Source: Ardenticatenales bacterium
Lineage (GTDB): Bacteria > Chloroflexota > Anaerolineae > Promineifilales > UBA4811
Assembly (NCBI GenBank): GCA_030667645.1
Contig: DAOUVM010000018.1
Span: forward strand, 1-14,099
Length of the DNA: 14,099 nucleotides
Direction of reading: 5' to 3'
In this document: positions 13,249-14,099 of the stretch, in pieces
Layout of the letters: each line of letters opens with the position of its first letter
Numbering within the stretch: the stretch's first letter is position 1
Program-made: the position numbers and the translations under genes
Notes under the pieces: model-generated
Seen by the model: the letters and a program-made list of their open reading frames with translations, nothing else
The model's database searches: none
What the model was told of the DNA's origin: nothing

Positions 13249-14099
13249 CAGAACCAACACGAACCGTATCGCCTAGACAGAAAAGCGAAGACAAAAACAC
13301 GGACACCACGCTGCGGCCGAAGCGATTGGCCGAGCTGATTGGGCAGGAGCGGGTCAAGGAAAACCTCGGCATCCTGATCCAGGCGGCCCAGGGGCGAGGC
13401 GAAGCGTTGGATCACGTTCTACTGTATGGCCCCCCCGGCCTGGGCAAAACCACCTTTGCCCACGTCATCGCCAATGAGTTGAACGTCAACATCCGAGTCA
13501 CGGCCGGTCCGGCGATCGAGCGGCCCGGCGACCTGGCGGCCATCCTCACCAATCTGCGCCAGGAAGAGGTGCTCTTTATCGATGAGGTGCACCGGCTCGG
13601 CCGGGCGGTGGAGGAGATCCTGTACCCGGCGATGGAGGACTTTTGCCTGGATATTGTGATCGGCAAGGGGGCGGGAGCGCGCTCTATCCGGCTCAATCTG
13701 CCCCGCTTTACGATCATCGGCGCCACCACTCGTTTGGCCCTACTGACCGCTCCGCTGCGAACCCGTTTCGGGGCCGTCCACCGATTGGACTTTTACTCCC
13801 AGCCGGCGATGGAGGCGATCGTGCGGCGCGGGTCGGGCCTGTTGAGCATGCCGATCGACGAAGAGGGTGTGTCCGAGATCGCACGCCGCGCGAGGGGAAC
13901 GCCCCGGGTGGCGCTGCGGTTGCTGCGCCGGGTGCGAGACTATGCCCAGGTGCGGGCAGATGGCGCCATATCCGCCCAGGTGGCGGCCGCCGCGCTCTCG
14001 CTGTTGGAGATCGACTCGCTGGGGCTGGATGACATTGATCGGCGGGTGCTGCGAATGATCATCGAAAAGTTCGGCGGCGGGCCGGTGGGTTTGGACACA
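13245..14099 (+). CDS. ruvB: Holliday junction branch-migration helicase RuvB (3'-truncated by window edge)
   Basis: The first 285 of about 340 codons are present and continue past the right edge. RuvB forms hexameric AAA+ motors that, with RuvA, drive branch migration of Holliday junctions in recombination and repair. Visible are Walker A GPPGLGKTT (62-70), Walker B LFIDEVHRL (110-118), sensor 1 IIGATTR (157-163), the arginine-finger region PLRTRFG (170-176), sensor 2 RGTPRVALRLLRR (217-229), and the winged-helix beginning FGGGPVGLDT. The N terminus has a roughly 20-residue polar tail, which is common. The ATG at 13245 is the only plausible start; in frame upstream there is a stop (13185-13187) and no other ATG. 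The absence of ruvA and ruvC directly upstream shows a split ruv locus. Confidence 0.97.
   Translation, partial: MTEPTRTVSPRQKSEDKNTDTTLRPKRLAELIGQERVKENLGILIQAAQGRGEALDHVLLYGPPGLGKTTFAHVIANELNVNIRVTAGPAIERPGDLAAILTNLRQEEVLFIDEVHRLGRAVEEILYPAMEDFCLDIVIGKGAGARSIRLNLPRFTIIGATTRLALLTAPLRTRFGAVHRLDFYSQPAMEAIVRRGSGLLSMPIDEEGVSEIARRARGTPRVALRLLRRVRDYAQVRADGAISAQVAAAALSLLEIDSLGLDDIDRRVLRMIIEKFGGGPVGLDT

Noticed and set aside
1..14099. CRISPR arrays, tRNA or rRNA genes, transposases or integrases
   Set aside because: No regularly spaced repeats, no cloverleaf-like segment with a TTCRANNC-type loop in the spacers, and no mobile-element protein among the recognisable frames.

Overview
The window is GC-rich bacterial DNA, packed with genes and split into two divergent halves. 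The clean sigma70-type promoters, Shine-Dalgarno sites, frequent GTG starts, and upp and ruvB genes mark a bacterial chromosome. No 16S rRNA or other firm taxonomic marker is present. The gene styles and the CoA-ligase/citryl-CoA-lyase/aconitase-X assortment would suit an anaerobic or microaerophilic member of a deep-branching phylum such as Chloroflexota, but that is an inference. The palindrome CGGCCG is strikingly over-represented: about 59 copies by hand count, against roughly 9 expected at this GC.

Left half, minus strand (7720 down to 1). A strong promoter (TTGACA-N17-TACAAT) precedes upp (uracil phosphoribosyltransferase). The genes that follow, all in one direction and with short gaps, are: the large and small subunits of an aconitase-X-type dehydratase (stop and start codons abut); a succinyl-CoA-synthetase-like beta subunit carrying an unusual C-terminal two-cluster [4Fe-4S] ferredoxin domain; the matching alpha subunit with its phospho-histidine; a stand-alone small citrate-synthase-fold protein of citryl-CoA-lyase type; a possible 70-residue protein; an HD-domain protein that has lost the histidine of its HD pair; and the first 310 codons of a LeuC/aconitase-type large subunit that runs off the window. 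Together these supply (de)hydration of hydroxy-acids, ATP-dependent CoA activation, and cleavage of a citryl-CoA-like thioester. The set resembles the two-step ATP-dependent citrate cleavage of Hydrogenobacter (citryl-CoA synthetase plus citryl-CoA lyase), with extra dehydratases and an iron-sulfur domain. It is the most likely undescribed system here.

The divergent intergenic region (7721-8079) holds two back-to-back promoters, a 12-bp palindrome over the upp -35 box, a perfect 11-bp inverted repeat in the leader of the rightward operon, and a dispersed-repeat-like motif just before the first start codon.

Right half, plus strand (8080 to 14099). An MFS transporter is followed 6 bases later by a GH1 beta-glycosidase. 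After a structured spacer comes a long Gfo/Idh/MocA-type oxidoreductase. These three look like a glycoside uptake and processing cassette. A HAD-family phosphatase and ruvB (truncated by the right edge) follow, each with its own near-consensus promoter. No intrinsic terminator, tRNA, rRNA, CRISPR array, transposase or integrase was seen.
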